Shown piece after piece: positions 33,918 through 42,777 of a stretch of 64,000 bases of DNA. The notes beneath the pieces were generated by a model. It had not been told where the DNA came from. It was given only the letters and a program-made list of their open reading frames with translations, and made no database searches. Position numbers and translations under genes: made by a program. This DNA comes from Galbitalea sp036271795 (lineage in GTDB: Bacteria > Actinomycetota > Actinomycetes > Actinomycetales > Microbacteriaceae), in contig DATAZY010000014.1 in the NCBI GenBank assembly GCA_036271795.1, positions 1-64,000 on the forward strand, in the 5' to 3' direction. Every line of letters begins with the position of its first letter. Position 1 is the stretch's first letter.

Positions 33918-35942
33918 TTAAATGTCTAAGAAGCGAACGTCTTTTGCGTTGCGCTGGATGAACGATCGACGCGAGTCGACATCCTCACCCATGAGGGTCG
34001 AGAAGATCTCGTCCGCCGCCGCCGCGTCGTCCAGCGTTACCTGCATGAGTGTGCGCGTCGCGGGGTCCATTGTCGTTTCCCAGAGCTCGCTGTAGTCCAT
34101 CTCGCCCAGCCCCTTGTAACGCTGGATGCCGTTCTCCTTGGGCATGCGCTTGCCCGCCGCGAGGCCGGACTCCTGCAGGGCATCTTTCTCGCGATCGCTG
34201 TACACGAACTGGTGCTCTGCGTTCGACCACTTGAGCCGATACAGCGGTGGTTGCGCGAGGTACACGTAGCCGTGATCGATGAGTGGCCGCATGTAGCGGA
34301 ACAGCAGGGTGAGGATGAGGGTGGTGATGTGCTGCCCATCGACGTCGGCATCAGCCATCAACACGATCTTGTGGTACCTGGCTTTCTCGGGCGCAAAGTC
34401 CTCGCCGACGCCCGCGCCGAATGCCGTGATCATCGCCTGCACCTCATTGTTCGCCAGCGCGCGATCGAGCCGAGCCTTCTCGACGTTCAGGATCTTGCCA
34501 CGGAGCGGGAGGATGGCCTGAAATTCCGGGTTGCGCCCCTGCACTGCCGAGCCACCGGCCGAGTCGCCCTCGACCAGGAAAATCTCCGACAGCGACGGAT
34601 CTTTGCTCGCGCAGTCGCGCAGCTTGCCGGGCATGCCGCCGGACTCGAGCAGGCCCTTGCGCCTGGTCTGTTCGCGGGCCTTGCGCGCGGCGATGCGAGC
34701 CTGCGATGCCTGGATCGCCTTGCGGATCACGTTGCGTGCCTCGGTGGGATGCGAATCGAACCAGTCGCCCAGCTGCTGGCCCGCAACACGCTGCACGAAC
34801 GCCTTGGCTTCGGTATTGCCGAGCTTGGTCTTGGTCTGTCCCTCGAACTGCGGCTCGGCGAGCTTCACGGAGATGACGGCCGTGAGACCTTCGCGCACAT
34901 CATCGCCGGAGAGGTTTTCGTCCTTCTCCTTGATGATCTGCTTCTCGCGGGCGTACTTGTTGACGAGGGTGGTTAGCGCGGCACGGAAGCCCTCTTCGTG
35001 CGTTCCGCCCTCGTGGGTATTGATGGTGTTCGCATAGGTGTGGACGCTCTCGGTGTAGCCGTTGGTCCACTGCATTGCGAGCTCAAGCGCGATCTTGCGC
35101 TCCGTGTCCTCGGACTCAAACGAGATGACTTCCGGGTGAACCAGCTCGTTCTTCTTCGCCTTGTTCAGGTACTCCACGTAGTCGACCAGGCCGCGTTCAT
35201 ACATGTAGCTTTCGACGACCTCTTCGTCGCCCCGTTCATCCGTGACGGTGATGCGCAGCCCCTTGTTAAGGAACGCGTACTGCTGGAAGCGGGACCGCAA
35301 GGTCTCGTAGTCGAACTCGACGGTCTCGAATGTCTCGCTGCTCGGCCAGAAGGTGATTGTGGTGCCGGTCTCGTCCGACGTCTCGCCCTTCTTAAGGGGT
35401 GCGGTCGCCACGCCGTTCTCAAAACTGACCCGCCACACATGGCCCTGCTGACGGACTTCGACGTCGAGCTCCCGCGAGAGCGCGTTGACGACCGAAATAC
35501 CAACCCCATGCAGGCCGCCGGACACCGCGTAGGCGCCGCCGCCGAACTTGCCGCCGGCGTGGAGGATGGTGAGCACGACCTCGACGGTCGACCTGTTCTC
35601 CTGCTGGTTCATCGCGACCGGGATGCCACGGCCGTTGTCGACTACCCGAATGCTGCCGTCCTTGCGGATGAAGACCTTGATGTCGTCGCAGTACCCAGCG
35701 AGCGCCTCGTCGACAGAATTGTCGACAACCTCGTAGACCAGGTGATGAAGACCGCGCGGTCCGGTGGATCCGATGTACATACCGGGTCGCTTACGCACCG
35801 CCTCCAGCCCTTCGAGGATCTGGATCTGGTCAGCGCCGTAGCTGTCGTCGGGACCTTTGCGCTCGTGCACGAAGGGGATAGCCACTTCTGGCTGCGTCTC
35901 ATCCCGATCTTCGGGCAGGTCGGTGGAGACTGGATTACTCAT
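33918..35942 (-). CDS. gyrB: DNA gyrase subunit B
   Basis: 674-aa subunit with a GHKL ATPase domain (IQILEGLEAVRKRPGMYIG, DNGRGIPV, GLHGVGISVVNALS), a transducer domain and a Toprim domain (EGDSAGGSA, LRGKILNVEKA, MADADVDGQH). The ATG at 35942 starts MSNPVSTDLPED; an ATG 33 bp upstream is also possible since neither has a strong ribosome site. Together with GyrA it introduces negative supercoils. No intein is present. Confidence 0.97.
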   Translation of the reverse strand: MSNPVSTDLPEDRDETQPEVAIPFVHERKGPDDSYGADQIQILEGLEAVRKRPGMYIGSTGPRGLHHLVYEVVDNSVDEALAGYCDDIKVFIRKDGSIRVVDNGRGIPVAMNQQENRSTVEVVLTILHAGGKFGGGAYAVSGGLHGVGISVVNALSRELDVEVRQQGHVWRVSFENGVATAPLKKGETSDETGTTITFWPSSETFETVEFDYETLRSRFQQYAFLNKGLRITVTDERGDEEVVESYMYERGLVDYVEYLNKAKKNELVHPEVISFESEDTERKIALELAMQWTNGYTESVHTYANTINTHEGGTHEEGFRAALTTLVNKYAREKQIIKEKDENLSGDDVREGLTAVISVKLAEPQFEGQTKTKLGNTEAKAFVQRVAGQQLGDWFDSHPTEARNVIRKAIQASQARIAARKAREQTRRKGLLESGGMPGKLRDCASKDPSLSEIFLVEGDSAGGSAVQGRNPEFQAILPLRGKILNVEKARLDRALANNEVQAMITAFGAGVGEDFAPEKARYHKIVLMADADVDGQHITTLILTLLFRYMRPLIDHGYVYLAQPPLYRLKWSNAEHQFVYSDREKDALQESGLAAGKRMPKENGIQRYKGLGEMDYSELWETTMDPATRTLMQVTLDDAAAADEIFSTLMGEDVDSRRSFIQRNAKDVRFLDI

Positions 35943-36102
35943 ATTTATTGTGGCTCCCGCCGCTTTGTGATTCATGTCATTCGGGGGAATTTCCGCAACG
36001 GAGGTCCCAACGACCTCTAAATTCTACCAAATCGGATGCCAACGCGCGGGCTTTGACGCCCCGCTGGGGACAGTTAGGGTCGGGCTGGAGTGTTTTGCAT
36101 TC

Positions 36103-36606
36103 CTAGCCGTAGGTATCGCGCGGGCCGCGTCCTGGAATCGATCTCGTGCCGCGTTTCCACGAGGGGGCGTTCGGTCCGTCGAATTTAATCGACTGGATAC
36201 CCGCGTCCGGGAACCGCTGTGCGATGCTCGTCGTGATCTGGCCCCGCATCAGCCGCAGCTGCGTTGCCCACGCGGTGGAGTCACAGTGAACCGTGAGAAC
36301 TCCCTCATCGATCCCGACCGGCACGGAGTGAACCGCGGTCTCCGCGCCGACGAGCTCCGACCACGATGCGACCAGGTCCGCCTTCGCGAGGGACGAATTC
36401 CAGCCCAGCCTGCTGGTGAGGCCGTCGAGGATGTCCTCGATCCCACGCGGATCGCGACCGACGCCGAATGGAACGCTCGCGCCTTCCTTCCGGTTCTTCG
36501 CACGCTTGCGCGCATCCGGAGATCGTTTTCCGGGGTCTCCGAACAAGGCACGCATCCGCAGATACACCGCGATGTGCTCCGGTACTGCGTCGGGTGAGTC
36601 AGGCAT
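36103..36606 (-). CDS. dciA: DciA-like protein (DUF721)
   Basis: 167-aa protein with the DUF721 domain at about residues 52-145 (RLGWNSSLAKADLVASWSELVG, LTVHCDSTAWATQLRLM). DciA loads the replicative helicase DnaB in bacteria lacking DnaC; actinobacteria use it. The N-terminus is charged and variable. It overlaps recF by 8 bp and precedes gyrB, the standard order near oriC. The promoter for gyrB probably lies in the 160-bp gap downstream. Confidence 0.9.
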   Translation of the reverse strand: MPDSPDAVPEHIAVYLRMRALFGDPGKRSPDARKRAKNRKEGASVPFGVGRDPRGIEDILDGLTSRLGWNSSLAKADLVASWSELVGAETAVHSVPVGIDEGVLTVHCDSTAWATQLRLMRGQITTSIAQRFPDAGIQSIKFDGPNAPSWKRGTRSIPGRGPRDTYG

Positions 36607-37774
36607 TGCCTTCCGCCTGGACTATCCGGCCGGCACGGATCACAACGGAGTGACCCGCAAGACGCGCGGGGACATCGCCACCGACCGCAGCAGTGATCAG
36701 CACCTGTTCGAATCCCTCGATGGCATCGGCGAGGCGATCACGTCTCGACTCATCCAACTCCGCAAACACATCGTCCAGAATAAGTACGGGGTCGCCGGAG
36801 CTCGACTCGCGCCGAAGGACCGCCGCCGAAGCGAGTTTGAGCGACAGAGCGAACGACCAGGATTCGCCGTGGCTGGCGTAGCCGCGCGCGGGCAGGTCGT
36901 TAAGGGTCAGGACGAGATCGTCGCGATGCGGTCCCGCGAGCGAGATCCCCCGCTCGAGCTCCGACGTGCGTAATCGAGCCAGCGCTGCCCGGAAATCCTC
37001 GGCCGTCTGTTCCGCCGTCAGGCGGTCGCCGCGCAATTCCTCCTCAGACGGATCCGGGTCAAGGTCCTCGAAGCCCGGAGAATGAATGCTGAGCCGACCG
37101 GCGAGGGACGCGGCATGCTCCCTCCCGGCGATCGCTGCATAGGCCAAGTCCACCTCCGGCACGAGTTCCTCGATCAGGTCGGCGCGCGATTCGATGATTT
37201 CGGTCCCGAAGGCGACGAGCCGCTCGTCCCAGATCTCGAGCGTTCCCAGTTGGCCTCGAGCGCCGGATGCCCTGGCCGACTTCAGCAGGCTGTTGCGCTG
37301 GCGAAGTACACGGTCGTAGTCCGCGAGAACACCGCTCATGCGCGGTGTTCTCAATACCAACAGTTCATCGAGAAACCGGCGGCGTCCCGATGGTTCCCCC
37401 CTGACCAGCGCCAGGTCCTCTGGCGCAAACAGGACGCTGGAAAAGTACCGCGGCAGCTCTCGCGTCTTGATCGCGGACCGGTTGATTTGCGCTCGATTTG
37501 CCCCAACACGGTTGAGTTGCAGCTCGACGAGGACGGATTGCTCACCACTGCTCACCCGAGCACGAACAATCGCCGATTCACAACCAGACCGAATCATCGC
37601 GTGATCGGTCGATACCCGGTGCGAGCCGAGCGTACTCAGGTACCCGAGAGCCTCGACGAGATTGGTCTTTCCCTGCCCGTTGCTGCCAACAAAGAGGTTG
37701 GGCCCGGTGACAAGGTCCAACTCGGCGGACTCGTAATTACGGAAGTCCGTAAGACTCAGGTGCGTGACTCTCAC
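36599..37774 (-). CDS. recF: RecF: DNA replication and repair ATPase
   Basis: 391-aa SMC-like ATPase with Walker A GSNGQGKTN (residues about 30-38), signature motif SLAGPHRDDLVL and Walker B LILDDVFAELDESRRD. It helps load RecA at gaps with RecO and RecR. It lies 21 bp downstream of gnd and overlaps the dciA start. Confidence 0.97.
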   Translation of the reverse strand: MRVTHLSLTDFRNYESAELDLVTGPNLFVGSNGQGKTNLVEALGYLSTLGSHRVSTDHAMIRSGCESAIVRARVSSGEQSVLVELQLNRVGANRAQINRSAIKTRELPRYFSSVLFAPEDLALVRGEPSGRRRFLDELLVLRTPRMSGVLADYDRVLRQRNSLLKSARASGARGQLGTLEIWDERLVAFGTEIIESRADLIEELVPEVDLAYAAIAGREHAASLAGRLSIHSPGFEDLDPDPSEEELRGDRLTAEQTAEDFRAALARLRTSELERGISLAGPHRDDLVLTLNDLPARGYASHGESWSFALSLKLASAAVLRRESSSGDPVLILDDVFAELDESRRDRLADAIEGFEQVLITAAVGGDVPARLAGHSVVIRAGRIVQAEGNA

Positions 37775-37795
37775 ATCAGTTCTTGTGCGCGCGGT

Positions 37796-38683
37796 TCAAC
37801 TCTTGTGAACCGCGTGTCCACCGAACTGGTTGCGCAGCGCCGCCACCGCCTTCATCGACGGGGACTGGTCACCCTGGCGAGAGACGAACCTTGCAAAGAT
37901 CGCTGCGCTGATCGTTGGCACCGGAACGGCGTTGTTGAGTGCTTCCTGGACCGTCCACCGCCCCTCGCCCGAGTCGTCGACGTAGCCTTCGATCGCCGCG
38001 AACTTCGGATCCTCCTCGAGCGCCTTAACCAGCAGCTCGAGTAGCCAGGACCGCACGACGGTTCCTCGCTCCCAAGCCTTGAACGTTCCCGTCACATCCT
38101 TGATCAGATCCGGGCGAGAACTCAGCAGCTCATAGCCCTCACCCCATGCCTGCATGATGGCGTATTCGATCCCGTTGTGCACCATTTTCGCGTAGTGCCC
38201 GGAACCAACCTCGCCCACGTGAACGAATCCCTCGTCTCGTGGACCTTCCGGGCGAAGCGCGTCGAACACGGGCATGACGCGCTTGACGTCTGCGGCGTCG
38301 CCGCCACACATCAGCCCGTATCCGTTCTTCAAGCCCCAAACCCCACCGGAGACTCCGCAATCCATGAATTTGATTTTCATCTTCGCGAGGAACTCGGCGT
38401 GCACGGTGTCTTCTGTGAACTTCGAGTTTCCGCCGTCAATGATCAAGTCGCCCTCCTCCAGAACCTTCGACAGGTCGGAGATGACATCGTCTGTGACCTG
38501 CCCGGAGGGGACCATGATCCAGACGACACGGGGCGTCGGCAGCGCCTTTGCCATATCCGCCATGGTCTTGACATCGGTAACGGCCGGGTTCGGATCGTAT
38601 CCCGTCACCTCAACGCCGGCGTTGCGCAACCTGTCGCGCATGTTGTTTCCCATTTTGCCGAGACCGACGAGACCGATGTGCAT
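37796..38683 (-). CDS. gnd: 6-phosphogluconate dehydrogenase, decarboxylating (short type)
   Basis: 295-aa enzyme. The N-terminal Rossmann motif is GLVGLGKMGNNM (residues about 4-15), the substrate motif GGNSKFTEDT follows at about 78-87, then DCGVSGGVWGLKNG and the KMVHNGIEY segment with the catalytic lysine. It oxidises 6-phosphogluconate to ribulose 5-phosphate and CO2 in the pentose phosphate pathway. At ~295 residues it is the short YqeC/GntZ type rather than the ~470-residue form. A gnd gene between dnaN and recF is the common actinobacterial arrangement. Confidence 0.94.
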   Translation of the reverse strand: MHIGLVGLGKMGNNMRDRLRNAGVEVTGYDPNPAVTDVKTMADMAKALPTPRVVWIMVPSGQVTDDVISDLSKVLEEGDLIIDGGNSKFTEDTVHAEFLAKMKIKFMDCGVSGGVWGLKNGYGLMCGGDAADVKRVMPVFDALRPEGPRDEGFVHVGEVGSGHYAKMVHNGIEYAIMQAWGEGYELLSSRPDLIKDVTGTFKAWERGTVVRSWLLELLVKALEEDPKFAAIEGYVDDSGEGRWTVQEALNNAVPVPTISAAIFARFVSRQGDQSPSMKAVAALRNQFGGHAVHKS

Positions 38684-38716
38684 GGCGCTTCCTAAATGTG
38701 TTGTATTTTTCCGGGG

Positions 38717-39862
38717 CTAACGAAGAAGAAGATTCGGTTGCAGCAGGTATTTGTAGTTATCCGCGCCGGCCTGGTCCTTGGATGACTGGCTCGTGATCAG
38801 CACCGGTCCCGGCTTATTGGGGTTGTCGGTCTTGGTAAACGAGATGCGAACAAACTCGGAGTGAACTGCGCCGAGGCCGTCGAGGAGAAACTGCGGTTTG
38901 AGAGAAACAACAGTGTCGCCACCCGTAAGGAACGCGTCGATGGTTTCGGATGCCTGCGCCTGCTCAGAACCGATCGCCTCGAGAGTCAGCCCGTCGATCG
39001 AAAAGGAAAATCGTAAGGCCGCCTCGCGCTCAAGGACCAGGGATACCCGTCGCGTCGCCTCCACCAGCTCGGCGGTATTCATCACCGCGTAGTTGTCGAC
39101 CTCTTCGGGGAACAACCGTTTCACCGGTGGGAAGTTGCCTTTAATCAGAAGCGATGTCACCGTGCGCCTGTCGGCCTGGAACGCGATGAGCTCGCGCTCG
39201 TCCGTACTGGTGATCGCAATCGAGATGGTGCCGCTGTGCCCGAACGTCTTGCCTATCTCGGTCAGGGTGCGGGCCGGGACGAGCGCGGTAATGGAATCAG
39301 TCACGGAATCGCTCGCGGCCCACTCGATCTCGCGAACAGCAACGCGGTAGCGATCGGTGGCGACGAGCGACAGGTTGGTCTTCGAAACCTCCAGTTGAAC
39401 TCCGGTGATCACGGGAGTCACGTCGTCGCGGGATGCGGCCACCGCGACCTGGGCGACAGCATTAGCAAAAGCCTCAGCGGGAAGTGACCCGGAGCTTTCG
39501 GCAATCTGAGGAAGTGTCGGGTATTCCTCGACTGGCATGCTGAGGAGAGTGAAGTGCGCGGATCCGCAGGCAACGGTGATTCGTGACTCTTCTGTGCTGA
39601 ATATCACGGGGGCATTGGGAAGCCTGCTGGCGATTTCCGCGAGGAGTCTTCCCGACACCAGAACCCGACCCGACTCTTCAATCTCGGCCGCGACTTCGGT
39701 CTGGGCAGAAACCTCATAGTCAAAGGACGACAGGGTGAGCACGCTGTCGGTGGCCTCCAGGAGTACTCCGCTGAGGATTGGCAACGTGGTGCGCTGTGGC
39801 AGCAACTTGACCGCGAACGACACTGCCTCACTGAAGACGTCTCTGTTGACCTGAAATTTCAC
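38717..39862 (-). CDS. dnaN: DNA polymerase III subunit beta (sliding clamp)
   Basis: 381-aa clamp with three repeated clamp domains. It starts MKFQVNRDVFSEAVSFAV and shows typical segments such as LPILSGVLLEA and FPPVKRLFPEE; the C-terminus ends YKYLLQPNLLLR. It tethers polymerase III to DNA. It lies 33 bp upstream of gnd and is separated from dnaA by the 337-bp origin-like region. Confidence 0.98.
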   Translation of the reverse strand: MKFQVNRDVFSEAVSFAVKLLPQRTTLPILSGVLLEATDSVLTLSSFDYEVSAQTEVAAEIEESGRVLVSGRLLAEIASRLPNAPVIFSTEESRITVACGSAHFTLLSMPVEEYPTLPQIAESSGSLPAEAFANAVAQVAVAASRDDVTPVITGVQLEVSKTNLSLVATDRYRVAVREIEWAASDSVTDSITALVPARTLTEIGKTFGHSGTISIAITSTDERELIAFQADRRTVTSLLIKGNFPPVKRLFPEEVDNYAVMNTAELVEATRRVSLVLEREAALRFSFSIDGLTLEAIGSEQAQASETIDAFLTGGDTVVSLKPQFLLDGLGAVHSEFVRISFTKTDNPNKPGPVLITSQSSKDQAGADNYKYLLQPNLLLR

Positions 39863-40199
39863 GGGTACACCCCTTACATGTCGCTACACCTGTAGACGGC
39901 AGATTAATACTGGCACGCCCGGGAGTCTGCACCATCAAAGGTTGTCTTCTTCGATAGTGATTCATTAATGAGGTTAAAATTCATAACCGCTGTGGAAAGT
40001 GTGGGTAAGTCGGCCGGTCCGACCGATCGACTGGGAACTACAACAGTGAAAGATGTTGAGGAACTGGTGAATCTCGATCGACCTGGTGCACAAGCGCCGT
40101 GGGGGTCGCGCGAGATTCCACAATTTAAAGTCAACAATCAACAATCGGCTCCGGCGAGTTGCGCAGGTTGTGCACAGGTTATCCACACTGTGGGAACTC
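39863..40199. other. dnaA-dnaN intergenic region, probable oriC part
   Basis: 337 bp without a gene. It holds one exact DnaA box (TTATCCACA, 40179-40187), two near matches on the other strand (TGTGGAAAG at 39991 and TGTGGGTAA at 40000) and an AT-rich stretch at about 39940-39985 suited to unwinding. In actinobacteria oriC usually lies here. Confidence 0.75.
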
Positions 40200-41621
40200 C
40201 TACATCTTGTTGTAGCGGTGGTTCTGCTTGATCCTGCTGGTCAATTCCGTGACCTGGTTATAGATTGAGCGCCGCTCTTTCATCAACTCTGTGATTTTTT
40301 TGTTGGCGTACATCACCGTCGTGTGGTCCCGGTTACCAAACAACTGGCCAATTTTGGGAAGGGACAGGTTCGTCATTTCGCGGCACAGGTACATCGCGAT
40401 TTGACGCGCTGTCGCGACTGCTTGTGACCGTGAGGAGCCGTAGAGGTCGTCGACGCTGAGTTTGAAGTAGTCCGCAGTGTGATTGATGATGTCGACCGGC
40501 GCGATGATGTTGTCTTCGTCCAGGGTGATGAGATCCTTGAGGACCGTCTGGACAAGTGCCATGTCGACCGGTGTGCGGTTGAGGTTGGCGAACGCGGTAA
40601 CACGGATGAGGGTGCCCTCGAGCTCGCGGATGTTCGATGAAACCTTTGAGGCCATGTATTCAAGGATGTCGTTGCCAACCTGCAGCTTCTCGTTCTGAGC
40701 CTTCTTGCGGAGAATGGCGATCCGAGTCTCGAGATCCGGTGCCTGGACGTCCGTGATCAGGCCCCATTCGAACCGGCTTCGCATCCTGTCCTCAAAACCC
40801 GTCAGGTGCTTCGGCGGTAAGTCGCTGGTGATGACGACCTGCTTGTTGTGGTCGTGCAGTGTGTTGAAGGTGTGGAAGAACGCTTCCTGTGTGGAGTCCT
40901 TGCCCTGGAGAAACTGGATGTCGTCGATCAAAAGAATGTCGATCTCGCGATAGCGGGACTGGAACACGGACGCCCGGTTGTTTGCGATCGAGTTGATGAA
41001 GTCGTTGGTGAATTCCTCGGAACTGACGTAACGCACGCGGATGCCGGGATAGAGGCTGATCGCGTAGTGGCCGATCGCGTGGAGGAGGTGAGTCTTACCG
41101 AGGCCGGACTCGCCGTAGATGAACAGCGGGTTGTATGCCTTGGCCGGCGCCTCAGCGACGGCGACGGCCGCGGCATGTGCGAAGCGGTTGGACGCCCCGA
41201 TGACAAAGTTGTCGAAGCTGTATTTCGGGTTAAGGCGGCTGTCCGTTTTTCTGGCGCTGGCACCCTGGTCGAGAGAGGCCGAGACGATGGTGGTTTCGAT
41301 GTAGGACTGTTCGTCGGCGGCGTCCATCCGCTCGAGCGGATCGGGCTGAATTTCGGGGTTGACCACGATGGCGAAGGTCGACACCTCGAAGGATTCGTCG
41401 AGGGTGGAGATCGCACTGAGAAGCGGGAGCCGAATGCGCTGCTCGAGCATGCCGCGGGTTAGCTCGTTTGGGACTTCGAGATAGAGCGTCCCGGCCATCA
41501 CACCTTTGGGTTCGACGAGGCTGATGAAGCCCTGCAGCTGAGGCGTGATGCGGTCATCGGTAGACAGTTGGGTGAGAACGGAACTCCAGATGTCCTGGGT
41601 GGATTCCGCTGCCTCTGTCAT
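40200..41621 (-). CDS. dnaA: Chromosomal replication initiator DnaA
   Basis: 473-aa AAA+ initiator. Domain I is at about residues 8-85, a variable linker follows, and domain III has Walker A GESGLGKTH (160-168), Walker B ILLIDD (219-224) and FQSRYREIDIL. Domain IV near the C-terminus contains NRDHTTVMYANKKI, the DnaA-box-recognition helix-turn-helix. It binds the DnaA boxes in the flanking regions to open the origin and load DnaB. Confidence 0.98.
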   Translation of the reverse strand: MTEAAESTQDIWSSVLTQLSTDDRITPQLQGFISLVEPKGVMAGTLYLEVPNELTRGMLEQRIRLPLLSAISTLDESFEVSTFAIVVNPEIQPDPLERMDAADEQSYIETTIVSASLDQGASARKTDSRLNPKYSFDNFVIGASNRFAHAAAVAVAEAPAKAYNPLFIYGESGLGKTHLLHAIGHYAISLYPGIRVRYVSSEEFTNDFINSIANNRASVFQSRYREIDILLIDDIQFLQGKDSTQEAFFHTFNTLHDHNKQVVITSDLPPKHLTGFEDRMRSRFEWGLITDVQAPDLETRIAILRKKAQNEKLQVGNDILEYMASKVSSNIRELEGTLIRVTAFANLNRTPVDMALVQTVLKDLITLDEDNIIAPVDIINHTADYFKLSVDDLYGSSRSQAVATARQIAMYLCREMTNLSLPKIGQLFGNRDHTTVMYANKKITELMKERRSIYNQVTELTSRIKQNHRYNKM

Positions 41622-41940
41622 GTATCGGACCTATCTGAAGGGAATACACCAAAGCTTTGGCAGATGTATTCACAGGTTTATGCACCGGTTAAGTCCGGTA
41701 CATCTAGACGTTTTTGCCGCTTCTGACCGGGCAGAGGGGCTGACCATCACCTTAGTTGTCCACAGGGTGTCGATACCAAATGAAAATTGATTGGTGTGGA
41801 TAATAGGTTGTTTGGCCGGATTGGTTTGACCAGACCCGATTAAGCCCGTATTTTTAAGCAGTTGACTTCTGGCCGTCTGGCCACCTACTTCTTACCGGCG
41901 CTGTTGTTACATGCATAGCTGGACTAATGGAGATACAGCT
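41622..41940. other. dnaA-rpmH intergenic region with DnaA boxes
   Basis: 319 bp without a gene. DnaA boxes are TTGTCCACA (41756-41764, consensus TTRTCCACA) and TGTGGATAA (41795-41803, exact complement of TTATCCACA). AT-rich stretches follow to about 41860. The region must also hold the divergent promoters of dnaA and rpmH; TTGACT at 41862-41867 is a candidate rpmH -35 element, but no good -10 is seen. Confidence 0.75.
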
Positions 41941-42078
41941 ATGAGCAAGAGAACTTTCCAGCCGAACAATCGCCGTCGTGCCAAAGTTCACGGTTTCCGC
42001 CTCCGCATGCGTACCCGTGCGGGACGTTCGATCCTCGCGGCTCGCCGCCGCAAGGGTCGCACTGAGCTCTCCGCGTAG
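41941..42078 (+). CDS. rpmH: Ribosomal protein bL34
   Basis: 45-aa, very basic protein starting MSKRTFQPNNRRRAKVHGF and ending with RRRKGRTELSA, the full bL34 sequence. It belongs to the large ribosomal subunit. GGAG lies 8 nt before the ATG. It is followed 22 bp later by rnpA, the near-universal pair. Confidence 0.98.
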   Translation: MSKRTFQPNNRRRAKVHGFRLRMRTRAGRSILAARRRKGRTELSA

Positions 42079-42100
42079 CCAGGAAGTCTGCGTTTCCGTC

Positions 42101-42439
42101 GTGCTCAAGCGGACCAATCGGGTTGTGGCGGCGGGAGACTTCCGCTCCACCGTTCGGATGGGCCGTCGGATCACCACCCCACATGCACTTCTCTATGTCG
42201 CCCAACGGGGCGACGGCGACTCCACACGCATCGGGTTCATTGTCTCAAAGAGCGTGGGAAATGCGGTCACCCGTAATCTGGTGACTCGCCGTCTTCGGTC
42301 GATCGGGCACGATGTAGTGCTCTCCCGACCAACCGGAACAGACCTCGTGATTCGTGCACTGCCAGGATCCCCCGGGGTTTCGTGGACTACCCTGCAAAGT
42401 GAGATTTTGAATGGGCTTGAGCGGAGCGCTGGACGGTGA
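42101..42439 (+). CDS. rnpA: Ribonuclease P protein component
   Basis: 112-aa basic protein with the RNase P signature at about residues 49-68 (GFIVSKSVGNAVTRNLVTRR). It supports the catalytic RNA in tRNA 5' maturation. GTG at 42101 gives the typical start MLKRTNRVVAAGDF; AGGAAG lies about 14 nt upstream, rather far. It overlaps yidD by 4 bp (GTGA). Confidence 0.95.
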   Translation: MLKRTNRVVAAGDFRSTVRMGRRITTPHALLYVAQRGDGDSTRIGFIVSKSVGNAVTRNLVTRRLRSIGHDVVLSRPTGTDLVIRALPGSPGVSWTTLQSEILNGLERSAGR

Positions 42440-42777
42440 CCCAGACAATGGCAATGCCGAGAGCGGCCGGCTTTCTGCTGCTGCTCCCACGGAACTGTGC
42501 GGTCGTGATTTTGCGCGGCTATCGTGCGGTTATCTCTCCGCTCTACGGTGACGTCTGTCGCTACTACCCATCCTGCTCCCGCTACACACTCGAGGCGATC
42601 CAGGAGTACGGCGTGATCCGCGGAGCCGCATTGGGTGGATGGCGCATTTTGCGCTGCCACCCATGGGCTGCCGGTGGTGTGGATGACGTGCCGCATCGGC
42701 ACGAGCACGGTTTTACCGAAACACCCTTCGGCTTCGTCGTTTCACCCGGCCATGGAAGGTCCCCAAGCGCGCTATGA
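42436..42777 (+). CDS. yidD: YidD: membrane protein insertion efficiency factor
   Basis: 113-aa protein with the conserved core YRAVISPLYGDVCRYYPSCS and three conserved cysteines (CRYYPSCSRY, LRCHPW). It assists YidC/Sec insertion. The C-terminus has a longer hydrophilic tail than usual. Both ends overlap their neighbours by 4 bp. Confidence 0.94.
   Translation: MTQTMAMPRAAGFLLLLPRNCAVVILRGYRAVISPLYGDVCRYYPSCSRYTLEAIQEYGVIRGAALGGWRILRCHPWAAGGVDDVPHRHEHGFTETPFGFVVSPGHGRSPSAL

Noticed and set aside
32878..33921. A 347-codon plus-strand frame opposite gyrA
   Set aside because: Antisense shadow of gyrA, which is unambiguous.
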